NCBI GenBank assembly: GCA_016933275.1
Contig: JAFGBI010000225.1
Location: 62,001 to 126,000, forward strand
Direction of reading: 5' to 3'
DNA from: Polyangiaceae bacterium
Lineage (GTDB): Bacteria > Myxococcota_A > Polyangia > Polyangiales > Polyangiaceae
Length of the DNA stretch: 64,000 nucleotides
Position 1 is the first letter of the stretch; each line of letters begins with the position of its first letter. The notes beneath the pieces are model-generated. The model did no database searches. It worked only from the letters and a program-made list of their open reading frames with translations, and had not been told where the DNA came from. Positions 55,094 to 63,498 of this stretch are shown here, piece by piece. The translations under genes were made by a program, and so were the position numbers.

Positions 55094-55549
55094 ATGAGGC
55101 GCATGAGGAAAGCCGAGGCTTGGCTGGTGGTAGTCGTCGGGTTGGGGCTGGTGGGCGGCTGCGGTGATGACGGAGGCGAGGACGACGGTGGTGGCTCGGG
55201 GGGACGAGCCGCGACCGGCGGGACGAGCAATGGCGGCAGCGGGCCAGCCGGGACTACGAACGGCGGCTCCGGAGCCGGGATGGATGGCACGGGGGCGACG
55301 GGCGGCGGCGAGGACCCCTGCGAGCGTGGTTGCGTCGAGACGATGGCGGCAAGCTGCGAGAACGGGCCGAGTTCTCAGGGCGAATGCGTGAGCGACTGCC
55401 ACGCCCTCCAGGACGGCGATTGTGGGGCCGAGTACGACGCGTTCCAGGCCTGCGCCGAAGGGGAGACCATCACCTGTAGCTCGCTGGGGATCCCCATGGT
55501 CGAGGCGTGCATGACGGAGCAGCTCGCGTTCATCGCGTGCCTGACCTGA
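55094..55549 (+). CDS. Small Cys-rich lipoprotein
   Basis: 151 aa; AAGGG lies about 9 bases before the ATG. The signal (AWLVVVVGLGLVGGCGD) has a good lipobox, then a Gly/Ser/Thr-rich spacer of about 45 residues, typical of myxobacterial surface lipoproteins. The C-terminal 75 residues carry eight or so Cys in pairs, as in DPCERGCVETMAASCE and GECVSDCHAL, probably disulphide-bonded. No family is recognised. Confidence 0.7.
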   Translation: MRRMRKAEAWLVVVVGLGLVGGCGDDGGEDDGGGSGGRAATGGTSNGGSGPAGTTNGGSGAGMDGTGATGGGEDPCERGCVETMAASCENGPSSQGECVSDCHALQDGDCGAEYDAFQACAEGETITCSSLGIPMVEACMTEQLAFIACLT

Positions 55550-55589
55550 TCGAAACCCCGCCAGGCCCTCGGCGCGCACCGAGCGCACA

Positions 55590-55604
55590 CCGGAGCCACT
55601 CCGG
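55590..55604. terminator. Short hairpin between convergent genes
   Basis: CCGGAG-CCA-CTCCGG sits in the 57 bases between the stops at 55549 and 55607. It could end either transcript. The stem is only 6 bp and there is no T-tract. Confidence 0.3.
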
Positions 55605-55606
55605 CG

Positions 55607-56413
55607 CTACCCACTCGGCAGCACGGGCTCGGGGCCGTCACCCGCGATCTCGCGGTAGACGCGGACGAGGAGAGCGATGGGGAACATCGGCCCGATCACG
55701 GGTACGTACTGGGCAACCATCGTGACGAGGAGGTAGACGAGGAAGAACCTCAGGTACCAGCCGAGATCGCTCCTCACTTCCCGCGCGGACCGGCGGAGCG
55801 CGGCCCCGACCGGCAGCCCGTGCAGCATGACGAGCGGCGAGGCAAGCAGCAGCAGGAAGGCGACGATGAGGCCGGGGACATAGCAGAAGAGCGCACCGAG
55901 CACGGAGAGCGTCATCACCGCCACCGTCACCCCCACGCTGGCCCCGAGGCGCTGTCGCGCCGTCGAGAACGCCGTCCCGAACCCCAGCGCTGCCTCGCCC
56001 CGCTGGTGGGCGGCGATGCCGCGCAACAGGCTCGCGTAGAACGCGGCGCTCACCACCGAGAGCACGAGGACCAGGCCGATGATCCCGACGGACATGCCCA
56101 CCAAAACGAGCGCCGACATCGCCTCGCCAGAGCCGCCGCTGGCTTGATTCGCGGAGTCCGCGATGACGGCGACCATGATCACCGCGCCATACAGCAGCAT
56201 GATGACCAGGGCCAGACCCATGGCCACCACCATGAAGCCCAGTCCAGCCAGCGCGTAGGGACCGAGATCGCGCATGAATTCCTGCATCGTCTCGTTGAAG
56301 ACGCGACCGATCTCCGGCTTCTGGCCGCCGGGACGGCGAACCGGGTCGGGAGCGGGCGCGCCGGGGCTCCCGTACCCCGAGCCCGGCGGTGGAACGTAGA
56401 TCGACGGCTGCAT
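55607..56413 (-). CDS. Multi-pass membrane protein, unknown (DUF4013-like)
   Basis: 268 aa. A Pro/Gly-rich N-terminus of about 40 residues precedes five to six transmembrane helices, including LALVIMLLYGAVIMVAVIAD, LVLVGMSVGIIGLVLVLSVV and VPGLIVAFLLLLASPLVMLH. The charged FGTAFSTARQRLGAS and LRRSAREVRSDLG loops and the general layout recall DUF4013-type proteins, which are also of unknown function. A large inverted repeat lies 24 bases before its start. It is on the same strand as the kinase at 56607 but separated from it. Confidence 0.65.
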   Translation of the reverse strand: MQPSIYVPPPGSGYGSPGAPAPDPVRRPGGQKPEIGRVFNETMQEFMRDLGPYALAGLGFMVVAMGLALVIMLLYGAVIMVAVIADSANQASGGSGEAMSALVLVGMSVGIIGLVLVLSVVSAAFYASLLRGIAAHQRGEAALGFGTAFSTARQRLGASVGVTVAVMTLSVLGALFCYVPGLIVAFLLLLASPLVMLHGLPVGAALRRSAREVRSDLGWYLRFFLVYLLVTMVAQYVPVIGPMFPIALLVRVYREIAGDGPEPVLPSG

Positions 56414-56436
56414 CGCAGTGAATCCTCGAGGTGAAT

Positions 56437-56504
56437 CGGCCAGCTGTCAAAGCGTTCCGCCGTTCGCGCACCCTCGATCGGCGGCACGCTTTGACAGCTG
56501 GCCG
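56437..56504. repeat. 68-base inverted repeat with perfect 18-base arms
   Basis: CGGCCAGCTGTCAAAGCG at 56437-56454 is exactly reversed at 56487-56504. Inside, CCGCCG (56457-56462) pairs with CGGCGG (56479-56484), leaving a 16-base loop and one two-base mismatch. Each arm contains TTGACA or its complement, a -35-like sequence. It lies between the kinase stop (56607) and the membrane-protein start (56413). Confidence 0.8.
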
Positions 56505-56606
56505 TTCGCGGACCGATCCGAGCGTACCCGAGGTGGCGGCAGTGGCTCACCAAGCCGGCGATCGGATCCACGCGCGGCCGAGCCTACGACGCTCCGCCAT
56601 CGCGCC

Positions 56607-58058
56607 TCAGTACCCGAAGTCGACCCCTCGCCGGGGTGGTGCCGGGGGTCGCGGCGCCACCGGGTTCGGTCGTGGCGCTGGCGACTCGGCGCGCCCCGCG
56701 GGGCTGACCGGCGGACGCGCGGCCGTCGCCCTGAGCGCGGCCGAGGGGGCAGCTGAGGCGCTCGCGCTCGGCGATGACTCGGGACCGTTCTCGGGCTCCG
56801 CCGACGCGGGCGCTTCTGCCGACGTGGATCCTTCGGGCACGCCAGGGCCCTCTGCGGAGGCCGGCACCTCGAGCGCCGAGGGAACAGGCTCCGTGGCCGT
56901 GGCCGAGGCCGCGAGTGCCCCATCCGTGGAGGCGCCGCGTCCGAACAAGAAGAAGAGGCCGATCGCGACACCGCTGACGAACAGGACGGCGACCGCGCCG
57001 AAGCCGAGCAGGATCGGCAGGAAGCTTCGCTTGACCGGCGTCTCCTCCGCTTGGCTCGCGGACCAGTTGACGCGCGTGCCGCCCCCCGCGAGGCCGGAGT
57101 CGCCGGGCTCGAACCCGGTCGCCGCGGGCGCCGGCGGGCGGGGGGCGCCGGGCACGAGCTCGGAGACGTCACCCGGTGGAGGGACGGTGACGGCGGCTCC
57201 CTGCGCCATCCAGGCCTCGATGGCCGTGGCCATCTCCTGCGCGGTCTGGAAGCGATGATTCACGTCGCGTGCCATCGCCTTGAGGATGATGCTCACGAAC
57301 GCGGGATCGAGGTCGGGAACGATGGTGAGCGGGGAGGGCACCTCCTCGAGCACGATCTTGAACATCAGCTGATTGAACGTCTGGGCGTCGAACGGTACCC
57401 GTCCGGTCACCGCCTCGTACAGGATCACCCCGACCGAGTAGAGGTCGCTGCGCGCGTCGGCGTCCCGGCTGCCGCTCGCCTGCTCCGGTGCCATGTAATA
57501 GGGCGTGCCCATCACCGCTCCGGTGCGGGTCATGCGCATGCCGTCGTTGGCGAGGGGCTGGAACTTGGAGATCCCGAAATCGATGATCTTGACGAAGTCG
57601 CGGACGCCCGCCTTCTCCTTGAGGACGAAGATGTTGTCGGGCTTGAGGTCCCGGTGGACGATGCCAGCCGCGTGGGCTGCCGCCAGGCCTTTCAAGACCT
57701 GCCAGGCCAGCGGGGCGACCTGCTGGGGTGTTATCCGTCCCGTTCGATGGATCCGATGGGAGAGCGGCTCGCCATCGAGGTACTCCATCACCATGAAGCG
57801 TTCTCCATCGGACAACGCCCCGAGATCGAGGACCTCCATGATGTGATCGCTGCCGATCCGGCCGGCCGCCTGCGCCTCGCGCTCGAACCGCTGCACCGCC
57901 TCGTTGCTCTCCCCGAAGCTCGGGTGCAGGACCTTGATGGCCACTCGCCGATTGATCCGCTCGTTCTCCCCTTCGAAGACCGCGCCCATCCCGCCCTCCC
58001 CAATGAGCGCGACGATCCGGTACTTGCCTTCGATGATGTCGCCGATGTTGAAGGCCAT
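56607..58058 (-). CDS. Ser/Thr protein kinase, membrane-anchored
   Basis: 483 aa from the ATG at 58058 (GGGGAAAG upstream). The kinase domain fills residues about 9-275: Gly loop GEGGMGAVFEGE, VAIKVLHP, catalytic HRDLKPDNIFV, IIDFGISK and GTPYYMAPEQASG, all intact, so it should be active. A Pro-rich linker leads to one transmembrane helix at about residue 345 (LLGFGAVAVLFVSGVAIGLFF) and an Ala/Pro/Glu-rich tail of about 110 residues outside. This is the PknB-like layout common in myxobacteria. Its signal is unknown. Confidence 0.9.
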   Translation of the reverse strand: MAFNIGDIIEGKYRIVALIGEGGMGAVFEGENERINRRVAIKVLHPSFGESNEAVQRFEREAQAAGRIGSDHIMEVLDLGALSDGERFMVMEYLDGEPLSHRIHRTGRITPQQVAPLAWQVLKGLAAAHAAGIVHRDLKPDNIFVLKEKAGVRDFVKIIDFGISKFQPLANDGMRMTRTGAVMGTPYYMAPEQASGSRDADARSDLYSVGVILYEAVTGRVPFDAQTFNQLMFKIVLEEVPSPLTIVPDLDPAFVSIILKAMARDVNHRFQTAQEMATAIEAWMAQGAAVTVPPPGDVSELVPGAPRPPAPAATGFEPGDSGLAGGGTRVNWSASQAEETPVKRSFLPILLGFGAVAVLFVSGVAIGLFFLFGRGASTDGALAASATATEPVPSALEVPASAEGPGVPEGSTSAEAPASAEPENGPESSPSASASAAPSAALRATAARPPVSPAGRAESPAPRPNPVAPRPPAPPRRGVDFGY

Positions 58059-58462
58059 GGTCTTTCCCCAGCTCGGGCGATGTATTTCGGGACCCACCGC
58101 CATTACGGTCTGAATCAGCTTACGGAATTCTGCAACGAGGTTCTTCGCCCACCCTAGCCGACGCCCGCCTCCGCCGTCCCCGAGACCGCGCCGCGCCGCG
58201 GGGGGCATGGCTCGTCCCGAACCCCACGCCGCGGGAGCGCTGGCGGCTCAGATCCGAACACTTCCGATGCCTTGGCAGATAGTCGCCCGGTTCCTCCCCA
58301 CCGGCGGCCGGCGCCGACGGCCGATGGTGCTGCCACCCCATCACCCGACGAGATCGCGGGCAGAACCACGGGTCACCCTGGGCAAGCCCCCGAGACCACC
58401 CCACAGGATGCCCTGCTCGGACCCTCGCCCTCCCCCGCGCCGTCGTGTTAGCCTCCACGGTC
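58059..58462. other. Divergent control region between kinase and TPR-type genes
   Basis: 404 bases between divergent starts at 58058 and 58463. An A/T-richer patch at about 58080-58140 on the kinase side is the likeliest promoter spot. No gene is supported; frames here on both strands are low complexity. No clear -10/-35 pair is assigned. Confidence 0.4.
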
Positions 58463-59518
58463 ATGGTGGGCCTGACGAGGTTGGTCGTACCGTTCGCCGT
58501 CGCCGCGGCGCTTGGTCTGGTGTCAATGGGTGCGTTCGGGCAGTCCGATACCGAACGCGCTGGCGCCCGCGCTGCGGCCGAGGCCGGAGTCCGGGCCTAC
58601 AGCGAGGAGAAGTATCAGGAGGCGCTCGACCTCTTCACCCGAGCCGAGAGCCTGGTCCACGCTCCCCCCCACCTTCTATACATCGCCCGGTCCGAGGAGA
58701 AGCTCGGCCACCTGGTGGCGGCCAAGGAGGCCTACAACAAGATCGTCCGCGAGGCGGTGCCGGCATCGGCGCCGCTAGCGTTCGTGAACGCGAGGACCGA
58801 CGCGGAGAGGGAGCTGGCCGCCCTCGAGCCGCGGATCCCAGTCGTCACGGTGGTGGTGGAGGGAAACGGGGCGAACGAGGCCATGGTGACGGTGAACGGC
58901 GAGGAGCTCCCCAAGGCCCTGGTCGGGATCCCGCATCCCATGGACCCAGGCGAACACCACTTTCAGGCCAAGATCGGCAATGCGGCCAGTGAGGTGGTGA
59001 CCAGAACGGTAGCAGAGCGGTCCGCCGAGACCATCACCCTCACCCTGGTCGGCGATCCCGGGACCGCGGCGACCGCAGCGACGGCCCAAGCGGAGCAGCC
59101 TGCGGTCGCGCCGCCCGTGGAACCCCAACCGTCCGCGGCGGCCGACGCCGATCGGGGCACCAAACCGAGCAAGATCCCGGCCTACGTCGCCTTCGGCGTC
59201 GGTGGCGTCGGTGTCATCGCCGGCACGGTGTTCCTCGTCGTGCGGGGGAGCAAGCAATCCGAATCGGACTCGCTGTTCGACGAGTGTCTCGGCCGCGTGT
59301 GCTCCCAGGACGAGCGAGACGACATCGTCGACATGGACAAGAGCGCGGCGAGCGCGGGTACCATGAGCTGGGTTGGCTACGCCGTGGGCGCAGCGGGGAT
59401 CGGTACCGGGGTGGCGCTGCTCGTCACGAGCAAGCAGGGCAAGCGAGAGCAGGCCGAAGGCACGTTCGTGCGACCCTTCGTGGGCGCGGCGCACGCCGGG
59501 CTCTACGGTCGTTTCTGA
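58463..59518 (+). CDS. Exported TPR/PEGA-like protein
   Basis: 351 aa from the ATG at 58463. The signal VVPFAVAAALGLVSMGAFG is followed by a TPR-like stretch (AYSEEKYQEALDLFTRAESL, LLYIARSEEKLGHLVAAKEA). Residues about 130-200 form a small beta domain reading VTVVVEGNGANEAMVTVNGE, then PMDPGEHHFQAK, which fits a PEGA-type repeat. A Pro/Ala linker and two transmembrane helices (AYVAFGVGGVGVIAGTVFLV and WVGYAVGAAGIGTGVALLV) end it, with two Cys in CLGRVCSQ between them. This layout is common in Sorangiineae; the function is unknown. It is 12 bases upstream of the next lipoprotein gene. Confidence 0.7.
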   Translation: MVGLTRLVVPFAVAAALGLVSMGAFGQSDTERAGARAAAEAGVRAYSEEKYQEALDLFTRAESLVHAPPHLLYIARSEEKLGHLVAAKEAYNKIVREAVPASAPLAFVNARTDAERELAALEPRIPVVTVVVEGNGANEAMVTVNGEELPKALVGIPHPMDPGEHHFQAKIGNAASEVVTRTVAERSAETITLTLVGDPGTAATAATAQAEQPAVAPPVEPQPSAAADADRGTKPSKIPAYVAFGVGGVGVIAGTVFLVVRGSKQSESDSLFDECLGRVCSQDERDDIVDMDKSAASAGTMSWVGYAVGAAGIGTGVALLVTSKQGKREQAEGTFVRPFVGAAHAGLYGRF

Positions 59519-59530
59519 AAGGCGATTCGA

Positions 59531-61846
59531 ATGGCGACGAACGGGCTGGGACTGCGACGGTGGGCGGTGGTTTCCGGGATCGGGGCGATCTGGGTGTTCG
59601 CGTGCACGGCGAAGGACCGAGATCTCTCCGAGTTGATGGATGACGAGGGGACGGAGACGGGAGCCAGGGGCGGAGCAGCGGGCGCGGATGCCGGGACGAA
59701 CGGCGGCGGGGGCGGGGAGCCTGGCGTCGGCGGCAGTGGAGCCACGGTACCCGGTGGGGCCGCGGGTGCGGAGCCGGGTGGCACCGCGGGGACCGGGGCC
59801 ACGGAACCGGGTGGCGCCGCAGGCGCGGAGCCGGGTGGCACCGGTGGCCAGGCGGGACAAGGCGCCGGCAGCGCTGGGGAAGCGGGGGCGATGGGAGGCG
59901 GCGCGGGTGGCGTCGTCGCCTGCGTGGATCCCCAGACGATGTGCCTCGGGGTGTGCACGGATCTCGCCACGGACGCAGCCAACTGCGGCGTCTGCGGCAA
60001 CGACTGCGGGGAGGGCAAGACCTGCGCGGACCATGTCTGCGTCTGCGACGACGAGCACCTGAATTGCGCCGCCGTCTGCATCGACCCGAACACCGACGAC
60101 GACAACTGCGGCGGCTGCGGGACCGAATGCCCTGACGACCGCGCCTGCGCCGAGGGGATCTGTACCTGCGCGGCGCCGCTGATCGAGTGCGACGGTCGGT
60201 GCGTCTACCCCGCCTCGGACATCACCAATTGCGGGGAGTGCGGCCGTCGCTGCAGCGTGGGGGCATCCTGTATCGACTCGGATTGCCGTTGCCCGGAGGG
60301 CCGCGAGCTCTGCGAGGTCGAGGGCATCGAGCTTTGCCTCGACACGTCCTCCGACACCAACAACTGCGGTGGCTGCGGCGATGCCTGCGGCGCCAACCAG
60401 GTGTGCGCGAACAGCGAGTGCGAGTGCACCGGCGGGCTCGCGCTCTGCGACGGCGAGTGCGTCAACACCAACGCCGACGGTGAGAATTGCGGCCAGTGTA
60501 ACCACACGTGCACGGGCGGTACGTACTGCGTGGGGGGCAATTGCCAGTCGGACTGCGTGTTGGACATCTGCGGCGCCTCCTGCGTGGACCTCGACACCAA
60601 CATCCAGCACTGCGGCCAGTGCGACCACGCCTGTGCGCTGCCGCATGCCACCCAAATCTGTTCGGACGGAGTCTGCGGCCTCGGCCCCTGCGACACGAAC
60701 TGGTACGACCTCGACCAGGACGTGGACACGGGCTGCGAGTACCTCTGCACGTCCGATCCACTCGTAACGGAGTCCTGCTCCGACCCGAACCTCTCGAGGG
60801 ACGGCAGCGACAACGACTGCGACGGAGACACCGACTGCGCGTTCATCGAAGCGACCTTCCCGGAGTCCGGCAAGGCGGCCGCCGCCGAGGACGTGTTCAT
60901 CAAGATCCAGAAGCTCTACGATGCGGCGGTCACCTTCCAGTGTCGCTCGGCCAAGGTGGGCTCGGAGCTGCCGCCGACCTGGTCGCCCTGCCCCACCGCC
61001 GCCAGCGACCCGTACAAGGTCCTGCCCTGGACAGCAGACCAGTCGTCGGACCCGGCGAACGACGGGCGCTGGATGACCCAGGTGCGGATGCGGTTCACGG
61101 CCAACGGGCACGTGAGCGCGCCCACACCCGTGTTCCAGTATTACCTTCACCACAGCCTCAGCGGCGAGAAGGCCGAGATTTGCAAGCCGGCGGCCACCGA
61201 CGCGGCCTTCTTCTCGGCAGCGAGTCCGTATCTGCTCGCCGGGATCGGCAGGCCGCCGACCTTCGCCGAGGCCGAGACGTACATCGCGAACCCGTTCATC
61301 AACGTGCCGTTCTCGCCGCCCACCGTGCAGACGCTGTCCTGGGACCTCAACGGCCGGGACCGAACCATCGAGATGCTCTCGCTGAGGCGGCGGTTCGTGC
61401 TCGACGCGGCCCGCACGCTCCTGCTCGTCACGCGGGTCTATACCTCGAGGCGGGGCTCGGACGAGCGGATGGCTTGCGAGGTCGGCATGATCCACAAGCA
61501 CGACTATTTCGACGGCTCCACCTACGACATCAACCGTCAGTTCTACAACCACTGCGATGCCTGGGTGCTAAACCGGGCGGGCGCGGGCGTCTGTCTCGAC
61601 GTCCAGTCGAGCGGGACGATTCGGGTCATGAACCCGACCAGCGCTCAGCTCAAGAAGCGCTTCCCCGCCACGGTCCTGTTCGACGACGCGGACAACCTCA
61701 TGTGGAGGAAGCTCCAGGCGGGCGGTGCCTCCTCCTCGGACCACTTCTCGCCCAAGTGCTACACCGCGCCGGACTGCCCGCGCTCGGAAGAGGAGCTCTA
61801 TCTGCCCGACCGAGACCTGTTCCCGGGTCTGCCGGATCTGCCCTGA
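59531..61846 (+). CDS. Large Cys-rich lipoprotein
   Basis: 771 aa. The signal ends in IWVFACTA, a possible lipobox. Residues about 45-130 are a Gly/Ala/Glu linker with an imperfect repeat. Residues about 135-420 contain seven or so Cys-rich modules of the type NCGGCG-x-CG-x-C-x-C, where the last Cys of one module leads into the next; the spacing suggests disulphide-rich beads, as in MXAN-type surface proteins. The last 330 residues (from ATFPESGKAAAAEDVFIKIQ) form a different, unrecognised domain with SWDLNGRDRTIEML and NRQFYNHCDAW. It lies upstream of the reverse transcriptase gene, after a 224-base gap. Confidence 0.75.
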   Translation: MATNGLGLRRWAVVSGIGAIWVFACTAKDRDLSELMDDEGTETGARGGAAGADAGTNGGGGGEPGVGGSGATVPGGAAGAEPGGTAGTGATEPGGAAGAEPGGTGGQAGQGAGSAGEAGAMGGGAGGVVACVDPQTMCLGVCTDLATDAANCGVCGNDCGEGKTCADHVCVCDDEHLNCAAVCIDPNTDDDNCGGCGTECPDDRACAEGICTCAAPLIECDGRCVYPASDITNCGECGRRCSVGASCIDSDCRCPEGRELCEVEGIELCLDTSSDTNNCGGCGDACGANQVCANSECECTGGLALCDGECVNTNADGENCGQCNHTCTGGTYCVGGNCQSDCVLDICGASCVDLDTNIQHCGQCDHACALPHATQICSDGVCGLGPCDTNWYDLDQDVDTGCEYLCTSDPLVTESCSDPNLSRDGSDNDCDGDTDCAFIEATFPESGKAAAAEDVFIKIQKLYDAAVTFQCRSAKVGSELPPTWSPCPTAASDPYKVLPWTADQSSDPANDGRWMTQVRMRFTANGHVSAPTPVFQYYLHHSLSGEKAEICKPAATDAAFFSAASPYLLAGIGRPPTFAEAETYIANPFINVPFSPPTVQTLSWDLNGRDRTIEMLSLRRRFVLDAARTLLLVTRVYTSRRGSDERMACEVGMIHKHDYFDGSTYDINRQFYNHCDAWVLNRAGAGVCLDVQSSGTIRVMNPTSAQLKKRFPATVLFDDADNLMWRKLQAGGASSSDHFSPKCYTAPDCPRSEEELYLPDRDLFPGLPDLP
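59753..59845 (+). repeat. Imperfect tandem repeat in lipoprotein linker
   Basis: Two 36-base units at about 59753-59788 and 59810-59845 encode the same GGAAGAEPGGT peptide, separated by a TGATEP spacer. They extend the flexible linker after the signal peptide. Unit number could vary between strains. Confidence 0.6.
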
Positions 61847-61887
61847 GCTCGGGTTTCGTTGGGCCTCGGGTGGCGCTACCATGGCTC

Positions 61888-61980
61888 CCGCCGGAGCGCC
61901 GGCGGCCCTCGCGACCCAGGTCGCGACCGTCCACGAGTCGTCATGGGGACCGCGGTCCCGGACGGCTCTCATACGGTCCC
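61888..61980 (+). other. Hairpin-rich leader before reverse transcriptase gene
   Basis: Three perfect inverted repeats lie in the 224-base gap 61847-62070: CCGCCGG-AGCG-CCGGCGG (61888-61905), CGCGACC-CA-GGTCGCG (61910-61925) and GGGACCGCGGTCCC (61946-61959). GGGACCG at 61946 can also pair with CGGTCCC at 61974-61980, so two folds compete. The first hairpin may end the lipoprotein transcript. The group could be a structured RNA that serves as an RT template or regulator; that is inference. Confidence 0.4.
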
Positions 61981-62070
61981 ACTCGCCGGCGATCCGTACC
62001 TTCCCGCCGTCCGCTCCGGCAGTTCGTCCTTCCGACGTTGGTTGTTCGACGCCAGGCTGGCTGAGCAAAG

Positions 62071-63498
62071 ATGCCGCCATCCGCGCTCGCGGGGCTCTTC
62101 GCCCCCAAGCTCTACCTGAGGAAGCTCGCCGAGCTCGAGGCGCGCTGGCGTGAGCGGCGGCGTCTCGATCGGGTGACGAGCGGCGGGCTCTCGCTGCTCG
62201 ACCTCGGCGCCCGCGGACCCGAGCTGGTGAGCGAGATCGTGCGGGCGGTGCGACGAGACGAGTACGAACTCGGCCCGCTCCACGAGGTCGAAGCACGGGT
62301 CGAGGGCAAGCGGCGCACGCTCTATCTCCCAAACCTCACGGACGCGCTGGTGCTCGCGGTGCTGGCCGATCGGCTCGCCGCGATCCTCGAGCCGTCGCTC
62401 TCGCCCCACCTCTACTCGTATCGACGGGGGCGCTCTTCGTGGCAGGCGCTCCGGGGTCTCCAAGGGTTCCTGGCCGAGCACCGGGCCCGGCTGCCGGTCC
62501 GCGAACGTGGCCTCTACGGTCTTCACCGCGACGTCGCTCGATATGGCGAGTCGATCCCGACTGGCCGCGGGGCACCGATCCACGAGAAGGTCGAGCGATT
62601 GCTCGCGCCCCATCGGGCCGAGACCGAGGCACCGGTGTTCGAGCGACTCCTCAAGGCCGCCATCCGGCCGCGAGTCGTCAGGGACGGGGCGCGGTCTCAT
62701 CGGTTGAAGCGGGGGCTCCCCACGGGATCGCCCATCCAGCCCGCCCTCTGCAACCTCTACCTCGCGGGGCTCGACCAGGAGCTCGAGCGCCTCCCCGGTG
62801 CCTTCTACGCTCGTTTCGGCGACGACATCCTGTTCTTGCACCCTGACGCCGCCGTGGTGCAGAGCGCGAGCGAGCTCGTCGATCGCGAGCTAGCCCGGCT
62901 GGGACTCACGACCAAGCCCGAGAAGCGCCGAGACTTCTACCTGAACGGCTGCGGCCGTTCGGGAGCGGCGTGGCCCACGGCTCGAGCGGGCACGGACCTC
63001 GAGTATCTCGGCGCGCGGGTGGCGTTCACGGGCAACATCGGGCTCAAGCGCGAGAAGCTGCGGAGGCTGCTCGGTCGGCTGCGACGACGCCTCCGCAACA
63101 CGGCGGTGCTCCTCCGCGCGGAGTCGCGCGAGGAGCGGGCGCGAACCCTGTGCGCGGTCGTGGAGGTTGCCCTCGACCCGACGTCGCCCCTGGCGGAGCC
63201 GACCACGATGCTCCTCCATTTCGTCCTCGACGACCGGCGTGGGCTTCGCCAGGTAGACCATCTGATCGCGCTCGCCGTGGCCGAGCTCGTCGCCGGACGC
63301 CGCGGGCCGCGCGCCTTTCGCCAGGCGCCTCCCCGGTGGCTGCGAGCGCTCGGCCTGCCCTCGCTCGAGGACCGGCGCAACACGATGGGGGGGAAAGCTC
63401 GCACGGCCCCACACACCACGCCGCCCGTCACCGACGACCCCTCGATCCACGGATCCTACCGCGATCTTTCGACGGACGACGACGGGGGTGACCCGTGA
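62071..63498 (+). CDS. Reverse transcriptase, unclassified lineage, FGDD active site
   Basis: 475 aa. RT motifs in order: RRTLYLPNLTDALVLAVLAD (about 81-100), SYRRGRSSWQAL (116-127), the first catalytic Asp in LHRDVARYGESIP (Asp154), RGLPTGSPIQPALCNLYL (214-231), and YARFGDDILFL with FGDD at 249-252 where most RTs have YADD. LEYLGARVAFTGNIGL follows, then a basic helical thumb-like part (about 325-350). No maturase, endonuclease or protease domain is fused, so it is not a normal group II intron ORF. FTG recalls the retron VTG motif but the rest of retron features was not found. It overlaps the next gene by four bases (GTGA). Confidence 0.88.
   Translation: MPPSALAGLFAPKLYLRKLAELEARWRERRRLDRVTSGGLSLLDLGARGPELVSEIVRAVRRDEYELGPLHEVEARVEGKRRTLYLPNLTDALVLAVLADRLAAILEPSLSPHLYSYRRGRSSWQALRGLQGFLAEHRARLPVRERGLYGLHRDVARYGESIPTGRGAPIHEKVERLLAPHRAETEAPVFERLLKAAIRPRVVRDGARSHRLKRGLPTGSPIQPALCNLYLAGLDQELERLPGAFYARFGDDILFLHPDAAVVQSASELVDRELARLGLTTKPEKRRDFYLNGCGRSGAAWPTARAGTDLEYLGARVAFTGNIGLKREKLRRLLGRLRRRLRNTAVLLRAESREERARTLCAVVEVALDPTSPLAEPTTMLLHFVLDDRRGLRQVDHLIALAVAELVAGRRGPRAFRQAPPRWLRALGLPSLEDRRNTMGGKARTAPHTTPPVTDDPSIHGSYRDLSTDDDGGDP

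Noticed and set aside
58775..61552. 925-aa open frame on the minus strand
   Set aside because: It lies opposite two genes with signal peptides and Cys-repeat patterns; the Arg/Val/Ala/Gly-rich product is typical of antisense frames in G/C-rich DNA.
62071..63498. Group II intron or retron as label for the RT
   Set aside because: No maturase or endonuclease domain and no intron ends were seen, and the retron RNA and full motif set were not confirmed.
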